A stretch of 8,038 nucleotides of DNA, from positions 1 to 8,038 of the forward strand of contig JAJYAR010000100.1 of NCBI GenBank assembly GCA_021779435.1, read 5' to 3'. The stretch is from a bacterium (GTDB lineage: Bacteria > Verrucomicrobiota > Verrucomicrobiae > JAJYAR01). The notes under the pieces were generated by a model. The model did not search any database. It worked only from the letters and a program-made list of their open reading frames with translations, and was not told the DNA's origin. Below are positions 1-5,622 of the stretch, in pieces. Each line of letters opens with the position of its first letter. The stretch's first letter is position 1. The position numbers and the translations under genes were made by a program.

Positions 1-33
1 GCGTTGCGTTCGCCGACGAAGCCGGCCAGGATG

Positions 34-54
34 TTTCAAAATACGACTTTGAAA
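34..54. promoter_or_regulatory. AT-rich dyad before the truncated ATPase gene
   Basis: A perfect 7-bp inverted repeat, TTTCAAA (34-40) and TTTGAAA (48-54), is separated by 7 bp. Its right edge lies 4 nt before the ATG at 59. The stretch is AT-rich in a GC-rich setting, and no good Shine-Dalgarno sequence lies between it and the start. I infer an operator or promoter-embedded dyad. The second ATPase gene has a different dyad at the same distance from its start. Confidence 0.5.
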
Positions 55-58
55 TAGC

Positions 59-892
59 ATGATCCCACGCGATCTGCAGCCGCAGCTGCTCCGCTTGGCC
101 GCGAGCTTCCCTGCGGTCCTGCTCACCGGCCCCCGCCAGTCCGGCAAAACGACGCTGGCGCGGGCGGTGTTCCCCCACCTGCCGTACGTCTCCCTGGAGA
201 ATCCCGACACGCGGGAGTTCGCGGCCACCGACCCGCGGAGCATGATCGTCAACCTGCACGATCTGGGACGCTTCCGGCGCTTCATCTCGCTGTGCGCTTC
301 GCGCATCGGGCAGCTGATCAACCTGGCGAGCCTGGCCGCCGACGCGGGCGTATCCCAGCCGACCGCGCGGAGCTGGCTCGACGTACTGGAGGCGAGCTAC
401 CTCGTGCTGCGCGTTGCGCCCTACCACCGCAACTTCGGCAAGCGCCTGGTGCGCACGCCCAAGCTCTACTTCTGCGACACCGGCCTCGCCGCATGGCTGC
501 TGGGGATCGCCGACCCGTCCCAACTCGCCCTGCACCCGCTGCGCGGGCCGCTGTTCGAAAACGGCGTCGTCGTGGACATCGTCAAGCACCGATGGAACCA
601 CGGCAATCTGCGCCCCCCCTACTTCTGGCGCGACTCCAACGGACGCGAGGTCGATCTGATTCTCGACGACGGCCCGCGCCTGCTCGGCATCGAAATCAAA
701 TCGGGGGCAACGTTCGCCGGCGACTGGGAGCGCGGACTCGCGACGTGGCGGGAAACGGTGGGAGAACGCAATAGTGAACGGCCGGTCGTGATCTGGGGCG
801 GCGCGGACAGCGGCCCCCGCAGCCACTCCTACGCGCTGGCCTGGGACCGCATCGACCGCTTGCCGGAGGCACTGGCGCCCGGGTCGGCGTGA
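59..892 (+). CDS. AAA-type ATPase with C-terminal DUF4143, internally deleted
   Basis: The 277-residue product belongs to the AAA ATPase/DUF4143 family, whose members have an N-terminal P-loop ATPase, a winged-helix segment and a C-terminal DUF4143 domain with a nuclease-like fold. Walker A is visible (GPRQSGKT, residues 24-31). The winged-helix region (about 84-125, with INLASLAADAGVS) and the C-terminal part (KLYFCDTGL near 135-143, EVDLIL at 197-202, IEIKSG at 211-216) are well conserved. Residues 58-62 (DPRSM) join directly to the winged-helix region. Against the intact paralogue at 5660-6817 about 117 residues are missing, including Walker B (LILDEVQ) and the sensor-like ILLGSAQ. The deletion keeps the frame. 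I infer that the protein cannot hydrolyse ATP normally and is probably a decaying relic, although the open frame and intact C-terminal half leave a regulatory or DNA-binding role possible. A run of seven C lies at 613-619. The ATG at 59 fits the family's usual N-terminus (M-x-PR). Confidence 0.85.
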   Translation: MIPRDLQPQLLRLAASFPAVLLTGPRQSGKTTLARAVFPHLPYVSLENPDTREFAATDPRSMIVNLHDLGRFRRFISLCASRIGQLINLASLAADAGVSQPTARSWLDVLEASYLVLRVAPYHRNFGKRLVRTPKLYFCDTGLAAWLLGIADPSQLALHPLRGPLFENGVVVDIVKHRWNHGNLRPPYFWRDSNGREVDLILDDGPRLLGIEIKSGATFAGDWERGLATWRETVGERNSERPVVIWGGADSGPRSHSYALAWDRIDRLPEALAPGSA

Positions 893-930
893 AGATCGGA
901 TCGAAGATCCAACGGACGACGGCGCGGGGA

Positions 931-959
931 TTCCACGGCGACATCGCATTCCGTACAAT
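931..959 (+). promoter_or_regulatory. Sigma-70-like promoter, possibly leaderless, for the MNT/HEPN pair
   Basis: A -10-like TACAAT (954-959, five of six consensus bases) lies 17 bp after a weak -35-like TTCCAC (931-936). Transcription would start about seven bases after the -10 box, at or within a base or two of the ATG at 966. No Shine-Dalgarno sequence precedes that ATG, which agrees with a leaderless mRNA. A short inverted repeat, GGATC-GAA-GATCC (898-910), lies just upstream. This is a sequence-based prediction. Confidence 0.5.
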
Positions 960-965
960 CGCCTC

Positions 966-1265
966 ATGCGCTTGCGCGAAGACGATGTCGCCACCATCCG
1001 CCGCACCGTACAGGAGGAAGTCGGCGCGGATGCGAACGTGCGCCTGTTCGGCTCCCGCCTCGACGACAACGCGCGCGGCGGAGACATCGACCTCCTTGTC
1101 CGCTCGCCGCACCCGATCGCAGAGCCCGCCATGACGGCGGCACGAATCTCCTCCCGCCTGATTCGTGCGTTCCACGGCCGTCGGGTCGATGTGGTCCTGA
1201 GCGCACCCAATCTCCGGTACCTGCCCATTCACGAGGCTGCGGAACGGAGCGGAGTTCTGCTGTGA
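966..1265 (+). CDS. mntA: Minimal nucleotidyltransferase (MNT) antitoxin, MntA-like
   Basis: This 99-residue protein has the signature of minimal nucleotidyltransferases. LFGSR (27-31) leads into GGDIDLLV (38-45), so G29-S30 and D40-x-D42 form the nucleotide- and metal-binding core, and D75 in RVDVV is the likely third acidic residue. The spacing is GS-x9-DxD, one residue shorter than the GS-x10-DxD usually quoted for MntA. In known HepT/MntA systems this enzyme transfers AMP from ATP to a tyrosine of the partner HEPN RNase and inactivates it. The downstream HEPN gene overlaps by 4 bp (GTGA), so the two are almost certainly co-translated. No Shine-Dalgarno sequence precedes the ATG, and a -10 box sits immediately upstream. 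The family call is firm; the antitoxin role rests on context and known homologues. Confidence 0.88.
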   Translation: MRLREDDVATIRRTVQEEVGADANVRLFGSRLDDNARGGDIDLLVRSPHPIAEPAMTAARISSRLIRAFHGRRVDVVLSAPNLRYLPIHEAAERSGVLL

Positions 1266-1756
1266 ACCGCCCCGCCGACGCCGATTTCCCGGAACGCGCA
1301 CGCCTGCAATTTCTGGCGCGCGTGATCGATCGCGAATGCCGCGACCTGCAGCACACCGACCGGCGCTTGTTTGCAACGGCGATGACCGTCGAGCAGGCGC
1401 AGCGCCTCGATGCCGACCACGATCTCGCGGAGCGGGTCGAAGCATTCGTCGCGCGTTTCGGACGCCTTCAGGACACGCTCGGGGACAAACTGCTGCCGCA
1501 ACTCCTGCGTGCGCTCCAGGAAAGGCCCGGCAGTGCGCTGGACAACCTCGATCGCGCCGAACGGCTTGGCTGGATCGAATCGACCGACTCCTGGATCGCG
1601 ATTCGCCAGTTGCGCAACCAGATGATCCATGAATACATCGAGGATCCCGCGGTTCTCGTCAATGCGCTCGAGCGCGGACACCGTTTCGTCCCCACACTGC
1701 TGGCGGCCGCCGATGCGATGCGCCAGGAAATGCGGCGAAGAGGGTTCCTGTCCTGA
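1262..1756 (+). CDS. hepT: HEPN-domain RNase toxin, HepT-like partner of the MNT protein
   Basis: The 164-residue, largely helical protein carries the HEPN catalytic motif R118-NQMI-H123 followed by E124-Y125. This is the RX4HXY motif of HepT toxins. In characterised systems R and H form the RNase active site of a dimer, and the Y is the residue AMPylated by MntA. The protein is longer than many HepT proteins, with an extra helical N-terminal part (residues 1-60). The start is GTG at 1262, inside the end of the MNT gene. A good Shine-Dalgarno (GGAG) lies 7 nt before it within that gene, which supports both the start and translational coupling. The antitoxin-first order is as seen in many MNT/HEPN pairs. 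The gene ends 8 bp before the convergent DUF2442 gene. The family call is strong; toxicity is inferred. Confidence 0.83.
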   Translation: MNRPADADFPERARLQFLARVIDRECRDLQHTDRRLFATAMTVEQAQRLDADHDLAERVEAFVARFGRLQDTLGDKLLPQLLRALQERPGSALDNLDRAERLGWIESTDSWIAIRQLRNQMIHEYIEDPAVLVNALERGHRFVPTLLAAADAMRQEMRRRGFLS

Positions 1757-1764
1757 CTGGGCGC

Positions 1765-2019
1765 TCATGCCGCCTGCGGCGGCGTTCGCGTCCTGTCGCC
1801 GCGGCCGGCAAGCAGGCCGGCGACGGAGATGTCCTCGTCGAGTTCTTCCCAGTGCAGCCCGCGCGTGCTGATCGTCACCTGCCGACGCTGCTCCGGCCGC
1901 GCGTGCAGCAGTTTCGGGAACCATGCGAGCGGAACACCGAGCGTGCGTCCGTCGGACAGGACCACGGACATGCGCTCATCGTCGAACGACACGCGAACCG
2001 CCTCAACCAAAGTATCCAC
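1765..2019 (-). CDS. DUF2442 domain protein
   Basis: This 84-residue protein matches the DUF2442 pattern. It has a short beta-rich N-terminus ending in LSDGRTLGVPLAWFP (21-35), then LLHA (37-40), then GLHWEELDEDISVAGLLAG (54-72). DUF2442 proteins are typically encoded directly after DUF4160 proteins, as here, and such pairs are often predicted as toxin-antitoxin modules; the biochemical role is not established. I chose the GTG at 2019 because the family N-terminus (x-DTLVEAV) begins there; it overlaps the 3' end of the DUF4160 gene by 17 bp. Alternatives are TTG at 2010 or the ATG at residue 17, which would cut into the domain. The C-terminal tail (RTRTPPQAA) looks disordered. It converges on the HEPN gene with 8 bp between stop codons. 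Confidence 0.8.
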   Translation of the reverse strand: MDTLVEAVRVSFDDERMSVVLSDGRTLGVPLAWFPKLLHARPEQRRQVTISTRGLHWEELDEDISVAGLLAGRGDRTRTPPQAA

Positions 2020-2242
2020 GCCACGCCCACTCGATTTTCGCCGCATTGGCCTCGATAATGCCCCGCAACTCCCGCAATGTCCGGGAATCGAATCCGTCGT
2101 TGTATGCCACACGGACCGGATCCAGCCAGAATTTCGCATCGATGCCGCCCCGAACCGCATGAATATGCATCGGCTCACGCGGACTGCCTTCGTTCGAATA
2201 GAACAGCAACCGGACGCCTTTGTATCGTAAAACGACCGGCAT
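2003..2242 (-). CDS. DUF4160 domain protein
   Basis: The 79-residue product is a DUF4160 protein: MPVVLRYKGVRLLFYSNEG (1-19), then REPMHIHA (22-29) with the family's histidine pair, and a C-terminal helical segment ending in EWAWRGYF. The upstream frame is open to 2299, but family members start at MPxVLR, so ATG 2242 is preferred; only a weak GGA lies before it. The gene overlaps the following DUF2442 gene by 17 bp, so the two form one translational unit. DUF4160/DUF2442 pairs are common in bacteria and are suspected toxin-antitoxin systems; which partner would be toxic cannot be read from the sequence. A 9-bp direct repeat covers the start region and may be the operator. Confidence 0.82.
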   Translation of the reverse strand: MPVVLRYKGVRLLFYSNEGSPREPMHIHAVRGGIDAKFWLDPVRVAYNDGFDSRTLRELRGIIEANAAKIEWAWRGYFG

Positions 2243-2279
2243 GGAACGTCCATCGATCCGTTTGTACGAAATGGAACGT
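2241..2279. repeat. Direct repeat ATGGAACGT at the DUF4160 start
   Basis: ATGGAACGT occurs at 2241-2249 and again at 2271-2279, exactly 30 bp apart, about three helical turns. On the coding (minus) strand it reads ACGTTCCAT; the proximal copy overlaps the ATG of the DUF4160 gene and the distal copy lies just upstream. The placement suits binding by a self-regulating module, but two 9-mers are thin evidence. Confidence 0.4.
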
Positions 2280-2300
2280 ACCGCGCGCCGGGGTGCCACC

Positions 2301-2322
2301 GCACTGCCGAACCGGGCAGTGC
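2301..2322 (-). terminator. GC-rich hairpin between the tfpZ-like gene and the DUF4160 gene
   Basis: GCACTGCC (2301-2308) and GGCAGTGC (2315-2322) form a perfect 8-bp stem with a 6-nt loop. It lies 45 bp past the stop of the TfpZ-like gene and 58 bp before the DUF4160 start, both on the minus strand. No U-run follows, so it is at best a weak or Rho-assisted terminator or a 3'-end stabilising structure. The rest of the 124-bp gap (2243-2366) shows nothing else clear. Confidence 0.35.
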
Positions 2323-2366
2323 CTCACCGAGCCGTCCCGGTCCACTACGACCGATGCAGCGGGAGC

Positions 2367-3149
2367 TCAATGCCGCGGGCCGGGCGCGCCGCGTCCGGGA
2401 CTCGCCGGCAGCGGCACCACCCCGAGGAAGTCGCCGTTGCGCCCGTCCACCATCGCAAGCGCCAAGGCATTCCGCACGACGAGGGGCAGGTACTTCACGG
2501 ACGGGCGGTGCGGCGCGGCTGCGGATACCGCCGCGGCCACGACCGCCGGGGAAATCCCCAGCGCGCGGGCGATCTGCGCGGCGCCCTTCGCATGCGCGAC
2601 GATTTCGCGCCGGAGCGAGTCGTAGGCGACGAAATATCGGGTCATCTGGTAGACGTCCCCACCTCGGAACGCCGCCGCGAACAACAGTCGGGTGCGTTGT
2701 TGCGGGTCTTTCGGCAACACCGCGCCGACCAGCTTCGGCCCAAACCAGGGCACGCGCACCGCGCTGCCGTCGGTGCGGTCGTTCAAACCGACCGACATCT
2801 CGTCGGCGAGCGGAACGTTGAACTGCCCGACGTTGTAGACGATGTAGGCGGGCCGCGCCGCCAGCAGCGTCGAAACCCCGTATCCCAATGCCGCCAACTG
2901 GACCGTCGCGATGATCGCGACGTCCAGGACAAGCTCCCTGCCCGGTTTGCGAGTGTTGAAAACGAGCAGGGTCATCATCGGGCCGAGCACGACATCGCAG
3001 GCGATCACGGTAAAAAAGATGTGGCGCCCCTGGGCCAGGGTGAACAGGTGATCGGGATACCAGACCCGCGTCACCAGCAGCACCAGCGCCACGGCGATCG
3101 CGGCGCTGACGCCCAGATGGATGCCGCTTGCGCGCAAACGAGACCGCAT
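2367..3149 (-). CDS. tfpZ: TfpX/TfpZ-family type IV pilin accessory protein
   Basis: The 260-residue protein starts MRSRLRASGIHLGVS and has three predicted membrane segments (about 10-29, 44-64 and 75-97). The conserved WYP (30-32), FTLAQGR (36-42) and CDVVLGPMMTLLVFN (51-65) stretches are followed by a soluble domain. This is the layout of TfpX/TfpZ (FimB-like) accessory proteins, which are encoded beside certain pilin genes and influence pilin stability or assembly at the inner membrane. ATG 3149 lies 4 bp after the stop of the upstream pilin gene, so the two are probably one transcript. A longer open frame to 3272 runs back into the pilin gene and is rejected. The C-terminus (about 246-260) is Pro/Gly-rich and looks disordered. 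Family assignment is by remembered sequence pattern and gene context. Confidence 0.82.
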   Translation of the reverse strand: MRSRLRASGIHLGVSAAIAVALVLLVTRVWYPDHLFTLAQGRHIFFTVIACDVVLGPMMTLLVFNTRKPGRELVLDVAIIATVQLAALGYGVSTLLAARPAYIVYNVGQFNVPLADEMSVGLNDRTDGSAVRVPWFGPKLVGAVLPKDPQQRTRLLFAAAFRGGDVYQMTRYFVAYDSLRREIVAHAKGAAQIARALGISPAVVAAAVSAAAPHRPSVKYLPLVVRNALALAMVDGRNGDFLGVVPLPASPGRGAPGPRH

Positions 3150-3153
3150 CGGA

Positions 3154-3726
3154 TCAGTTCCGGCACTGCGCCGGCACGTATACATATTGGGCGGTGACCG
3201 AATTGACGTCGCATCCCCAGCTGATCGGGACGTTGGGCGCGACCGCTCCCTGCGGCACACCGGCGACGACATTTCCGGTTCCCGGCGTCAGGTGGACCAC
3301 CGGAGGCGGGACCACCCCGAGGGTGGAGGAATAGGCGATGGTGATCGCCCCGTCCGCGGCGCCATCGATCGCCGGCGGCGTGGGGATCGCCTTGATCGGA
3401 GCGATGGCGATGTAGGAGACGTCGCTCGAGGCGACCCCTCCCGGCGCGGGGGAACATTGGTAGCCGTAGGACTGTACGGACGGCGCCGGGCAATTCGCGC
3501 CGTACCCCGGAATCGGAGTTCCGGCGTAGACGCCATAGGCGTCCACCACGGCGGCTTGCGCGGCGTCGGCCAGCGCGATGCCTCCCGCCACCCGGGAGCG
3601 GATGGTGTACGCCTGATACTGCGGAATCGCGATCGCCGCGAGAATGCCGATGATCGCCACGACGATCATCAACTCGATCAGCGTGAACGCCGCCTGACGG
3701 CGAAGACGCGCCAATTCGGTTGCCAT
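3154..3726 (-). CDS. Type IV prepilin, second pilin with Ala at the -1 site
   Basis: This 190-residue type IVa prepilin has a 13-residue leader ([13 protein letters not shown]), then the methylated-Phe helix [25 protein letters not shown] starting at F14 with the conserved Glu at +5 (E18). The residue before the cleavage site is Ala13 (codon GCG), not the usual Gly. Prepilin peptidase of other bacteria is known to tolerate Ala there, so processing is plausible but may be slower. Cysteines lie at 79, 91, 172 and 188; the last pair (GCD...QCRN) would form the C-terminal D-loop, as in the neighbouring pilin, which also ends NCRN. The globular domain differs strongly from that pilin. ATG 3726 has a purine-rich GGGGAAAG upstream. 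An intrinsic terminator separates it from the upstream pilin, so it depends on read-through or its own promoter. The TfpZ-like gene follows 4 bp after its stop. Confidence 0.9.
   Translation of the reverse strand: MATELARLRRQAAFTLIELMIVVAIIGILAAIAIPQYQAYTIRSRVAGGIALADAAQAAVVDAYGVYAGTPIPGYGANCPAPSVQSYGYQCSPAPGGVASSDVSYIAIAPIKAIPTPPAIDGAADGAITIAYSSTLGVVPPPVVHLTPGTGNVVAGVPQGAVAPNVPISWGCDVNSVTAQYVYVPAQCRN
3601..3687 (-). repeat. Pilin N-terminal identity tract (partner at 4267-4353)
   Basis: This 87-bp stretch matches 4267-4353 with 7 mismatches, in direct orientation 666 bp apart, including 41 identical bases (3647-3687 versus 4313-4353). It encodes the pilin helix from the methylation site onward. 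Part of the identity reflects protein constraint, but synonymous sites match as well, which suggests duplication or gene conversion. Confidence 0.75.
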
Positions 3727-3760
3727 CGACTTTCCCCATGCTGCCCGGAATGCGCCGGAT

Positions 3761-3797
3761 AAAAAAATGCGAGCACCGCGATGCGGTGCTCGCATTT
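3761..3797 (-). terminator. Strong intrinsic terminator after the first pilin gene
   Basis: Bases 3765-3779 and 3783-3797 form a perfect 15-bp stem with a 3-nt loop. Read on the minus strand it is followed directly by seven U residues (the A-run 3761-3767). It begins 10 bp after the stop of the upstream pilin gene and ends 34 bp before the ATG of the second pilin. This is a textbook Rho-independent terminator and should sharply reduce transcription into the second pilin and the tfpZ-like gene. Confidence 0.9.
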
Positions 3798-3807
3798 ATA
3801 CCGCAAA

Positions 3808-4386
3808 TTAGTTACGGCAGTTAGCGGGCACGAACGGAAAGATCGTCGTCTGGCCACCCGCGGTACCCGTCAGGCAGCCCCAGGTGATCGGCGAGCCGGC
3901 CACCATTGGTTGCGCGGGGACGCCATTCGTCACCACGCCCGATCCCGGCTCCAACGAGACTTCGCTGAGAGCGCCGGCGCCCGTCAATCCGGAAGCCGCG
4001 TTGTACGAGATCGTGATCAGGCCGTCGCCCAGGGCCGGTGTTGCGCCAACCGCCGCGATCGAAATCGAGTTGACGTATTGGGACGCCTGGGCACCGGCGG
4101 CATTGCAGGTGTAACCGAACGATCCCGCGGCCGGAGCGGCCGTGCAGGTCGCCGCTCCAGGGGCGCCATACGCCACGATCGCGGTTCCCGAGTTCGAAGA
4201 GAAGGTCTCCGCCACGGCCGTCTTGGCCGCATCGGCCAGGCTCAAGCCTTCAGACACCCGCGCCCGGATGGTGTAGTTCTGATACTGCGGAATGGCGATC
4301 GCCGCCAGGATCCCGATGATCGCCACGACGATCATCAACTCGATCAGCGTGAAGCCACGCTGCGCTGTTTGCATGCTCTTTTTCAT
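3808..4386 (-). CDS. pilA: Type IV prepilin, major pilin PilA
   Basis: The 192-residue prepilin has an 11-residue basic leader ([11 protein letters not shown]) cleaved before F12, then [27 protein letters not shown] with Glu at +5 (E16). It is the structural subunit that polymerises into type IV pili after processing and N-methylation by PilD. Cysteines at 81/94 and 171/190 suggest two disulfides; the second closes the C-terminal D-loop (WGC...ANCRN). The globular part is rich in Gly, Ala, Ser and Thr. ATG 4386 has a good Shine-Dalgarno (AGGAG, 8 nt spacing). A sigma-54-like promoter lies about 80 bp upstream, and a strong terminator follows, so it is probably expressed mainly as a single-gene transcript, as expected for a major pilin. 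That it is the major pilin is inferred from this expression layout. Confidence 0.93.
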   Translation of the reverse strand: MKKSMQTAQRGFTLIELMIVVAIIGILAAIAIPQYQNYTIRARVSEGLSLADAAKTAVAETFSSNSGTAIVAYGAPGAATCTAAPAAGSFGYTCNAAGAQASQYVNSISIAAVGATPALGDGLITISYNAASGLTGAGALSEVSLEPGSGVVTNGVPAQPMVAGSPITWGCLTGTAGGQTTIFPFVPANCRN

Positions 4387-4465
4387 GGAAGACACTCCTG
4401 GATTGGGTGACGAGGCAGGCTGCCGCCCCGACACGGGAAGTAGAACAGCCGACATCGAGGATTGA

Positions 4466-4481
4466 ATCAAAAACCATGCCA
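4466..4481 (-). promoter_or_regulatory. Sigma-54-like promoter of pilA
   Basis: On the minus strand the 16-mer TGGCATGGTTTTTGAT matches the sigma-54 consensus (TGGCACG-N4-TTGCW) at 10 of 12 defined positions. The -24 GG is present and the spacing is correct, but the -12 element reads TTGA instead of TTGC. Transcription would start near 4455, giving a leader of about 69 nt before ATG 4386. Sigma-54 control through PilS/PilR is established for pilin genes in several proteobacteria, which supports the call. Confidence 0.55.
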
Positions 4482-4499
4482 TGCCAAAACATGAGATTC

Positions 4500-4570
4500 G
4501 GCGACAAAAACCGGGAACTTTTTCCGATACCCCGGGCAGGAAGCGCCCAATTTCGTCACTTGGCGACAAA
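4500..4570 (-). promoter_or_regulatory. Repeated TTTGTCGCC boxes upstream of the pilA promoter
   Basis: TTTGTCGCC occurs twice on the minus strand, at 4508-4500 and 4570-4562, 62 bp apart (close to six helical turns). They lie roughly 45-115 bp upstream of the predicted start site. An enhancer-binding protein such as PilR would bind in this area; the TGTC core resembles the TGTC reported for PilR sites. Assignment to PilR is inference. Confidence 0.4.
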
Positions 4571-4583
4571 TTTTGGCCAGCCG

Positions 4584-4595
4584 GGTTGCGCAACC
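4584..4595. repeat. Perfect 12-bp palindrome GGTTGCGCAACC
   Basis: A self-complementary 12-mer with no spacer lies in the gene between the decarboxylase stop (4639) and pilA, about 130 bp upstream of the predicted pilA start site. It could be a regulator site for pilA or part of the decarboxylase 3' end. It lies in non-coding DNA (4387-4638), where otherwise only the promoter elements above are recognisable. Confidence 0.4.
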
Positions 4596-4638
4596 ATGCA
4601 CACCATGGCACGGTCGGCGGCCAATCCGGGGCTGCCCC

Positions 4639-5577
4639 TTACTCCGCCAACAACCCACGAAAGTAGGCAATCGTCTCCCGCAGGCCATCCTCGAGCGACA
4701 CCTTGGGCGCCCAGTCGAGCGTCGCCCGCGCCATCGCGATATCCGGCTGGCGCTGTTTCGGATCATCGGACGGCAGCGGCGCGTGGACGATCCGGCTGCG
4801 CGAGCCCGTGAGCCGAAGCACCTGCTCCGCCAGCGCGAGCATCGTGAATTCCCCCGGATTGCCGACGTTGATCGGCCCGGTGATCTCGTCGCCGGTCGCC
4901 ATCATCCGCAGAAATGCGTCGACCATGTCGTCGACGTAGCAGAAACTGCGCGTCTGTTGTCCGGTGCCGTAGATGGTGATGTCTTCGCCGCGCAGCGCCT
5001 GGACGATGAAGTTCGAGACGACCCGTCCGTCGTTGGGGTGCATCCGCGGACCATAGGTGTTGAAGATCCGGATCACCTTGATGCGCAGGCGGTGCTGGCG
5101 CCAATAGTCGAAGAACAGGGTCTCGGCGCAGCGCTTGCCTTCGTCATAGCAACTCCGCAGACCGACGGGGTTCACCCGCCCCCAGTACGACTCCGGCTGC
5201 GGATGGACCTCGGGGTCGCCATAGACTTCCGAGGTCGACGCCTGCAGGATCTTGGCCTTCACCCGCTTTGCCAGGCCAAGCATGTTGATCGCGCCATGCA
5301 CGCTGGTCTTGGTGGTCTGGACCGGGTCGTACTGATAGTGGATGGGCGAAGCCGGGCAGGCCAGGTTGTAGATCTGGTCGACTTCGACGTACAGCGGGAA
5401 GCAGACGTCGTGGCGCATCAACTCGAAAGACTTCGAATCCAGCAGCGACTCGACGTTGCGCCGCCGCCCGGTATAGAAGTTGTCCACGCACAGGACGTCG
5501 GCGCCCTCGCGGACGAGGCGCTCGCAGAGGTGCGAGCCGAGAAACCCGACGCCGCCCGTGACCAGAACGCGCTGCAT
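4639..5577 (-). CDS. uxs: UDP-glucuronate decarboxylase (UDP-xylose synthase), SDR family
   Basis: This 312-residue extended short-chain dehydrogenase converts UDP-glucuronate to UDP-xylose with bound NAD in the cytoplasm. The Rossmann motif GGVGFLG is at 8-14, the NAD-ribose-binding acidic residue D32 is in VDNFYTG, and [12 protein letters not shown] (71-82) is typical of [17 protein letters not shown] (114-127) carries the catalytic Thr/Glu region, and Y144-DEG-K148 is the YxxxK pair. [10 protein letters not shown] (170-179) and [14 protein letters not shown] (204-217) bind the UDP-sugar. Length is normal for bacterial UXS. ATG 5577 puts the Rossmann strand at the N-terminus and has a purine-rich GGGGGGAA just before it; in-frame ATGs at 5589 and 5604 are alternatives. 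It lies upstream of, and codirectional with, the pilin genes across a 252-bp gap, so it could supply UDP-xylose for envelope polysaccharide or pilin glycans. That link is speculative. Confidence 0.92.
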   Translation of the reverse strand: MQRVLVTGGVGFLGSHLCERLVREGADVLCVDNFYTGRRRNVESLLDSKSFELMRHDVCFPLYVEVDQIYNLACPASPIHYQYDPVQTTKTSVHGAINMLGLAKRVKAKILQASTSEVYGDPEVHPQPESYWGRVNPVGLRSCYDEGKRCAETLFFDYWRQHRLRIKVIRIFNTYGPRMHPNDGRVVSNFIVQALRGEDITIYGTGQQTRSFCYVDDMVDAFLRMMATGDEITGPINVGNPGEFTMLALAEQVLRLTGSRSRIVHAPLPSDDPKQRQPDIAMARATLDWAPKVSLEDGLRETIAYFRGLLAE

Positions 5578-5622
5578 GCTTCCCCCCATCAAAACCGGAC
5601 CCATGGCCTGGAAATATTGACG

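Noticed and set aside
1..33. Possible 3' or 5' end of another gene at the left edge
   Set aside because: The stretch is too short and shows no recognisable start, stop or motif.
696..1445. Minus-strand open frame across the MNT region
   Set aside because: It is antisense to the MNT, HEPN and ATPase genes and low-complexity Arg/Ala/Pro-rich.
2220..3197. Plus-strand open frame opposite the tfpZ-like gene
   Set aside because: The minus-strand product has membrane segments and family motifs; the plus-strand product is a composition-driven Arg/His-rich shadow.
3727..3795. Extended N-terminus of the second pilin
   Set aside because: The extension runs through the terminator hairpin and would put about 36 residues before the prepilin cleavage site; ATG 3726 gives a normal leader.
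4627..4640. GGGG-CAG-CCCC hairpin after the decarboxylase stop as a terminator
   Set aside because: The stem is only four pairs and no U-run follows, so it is not above chance in this GC-rich sequence.
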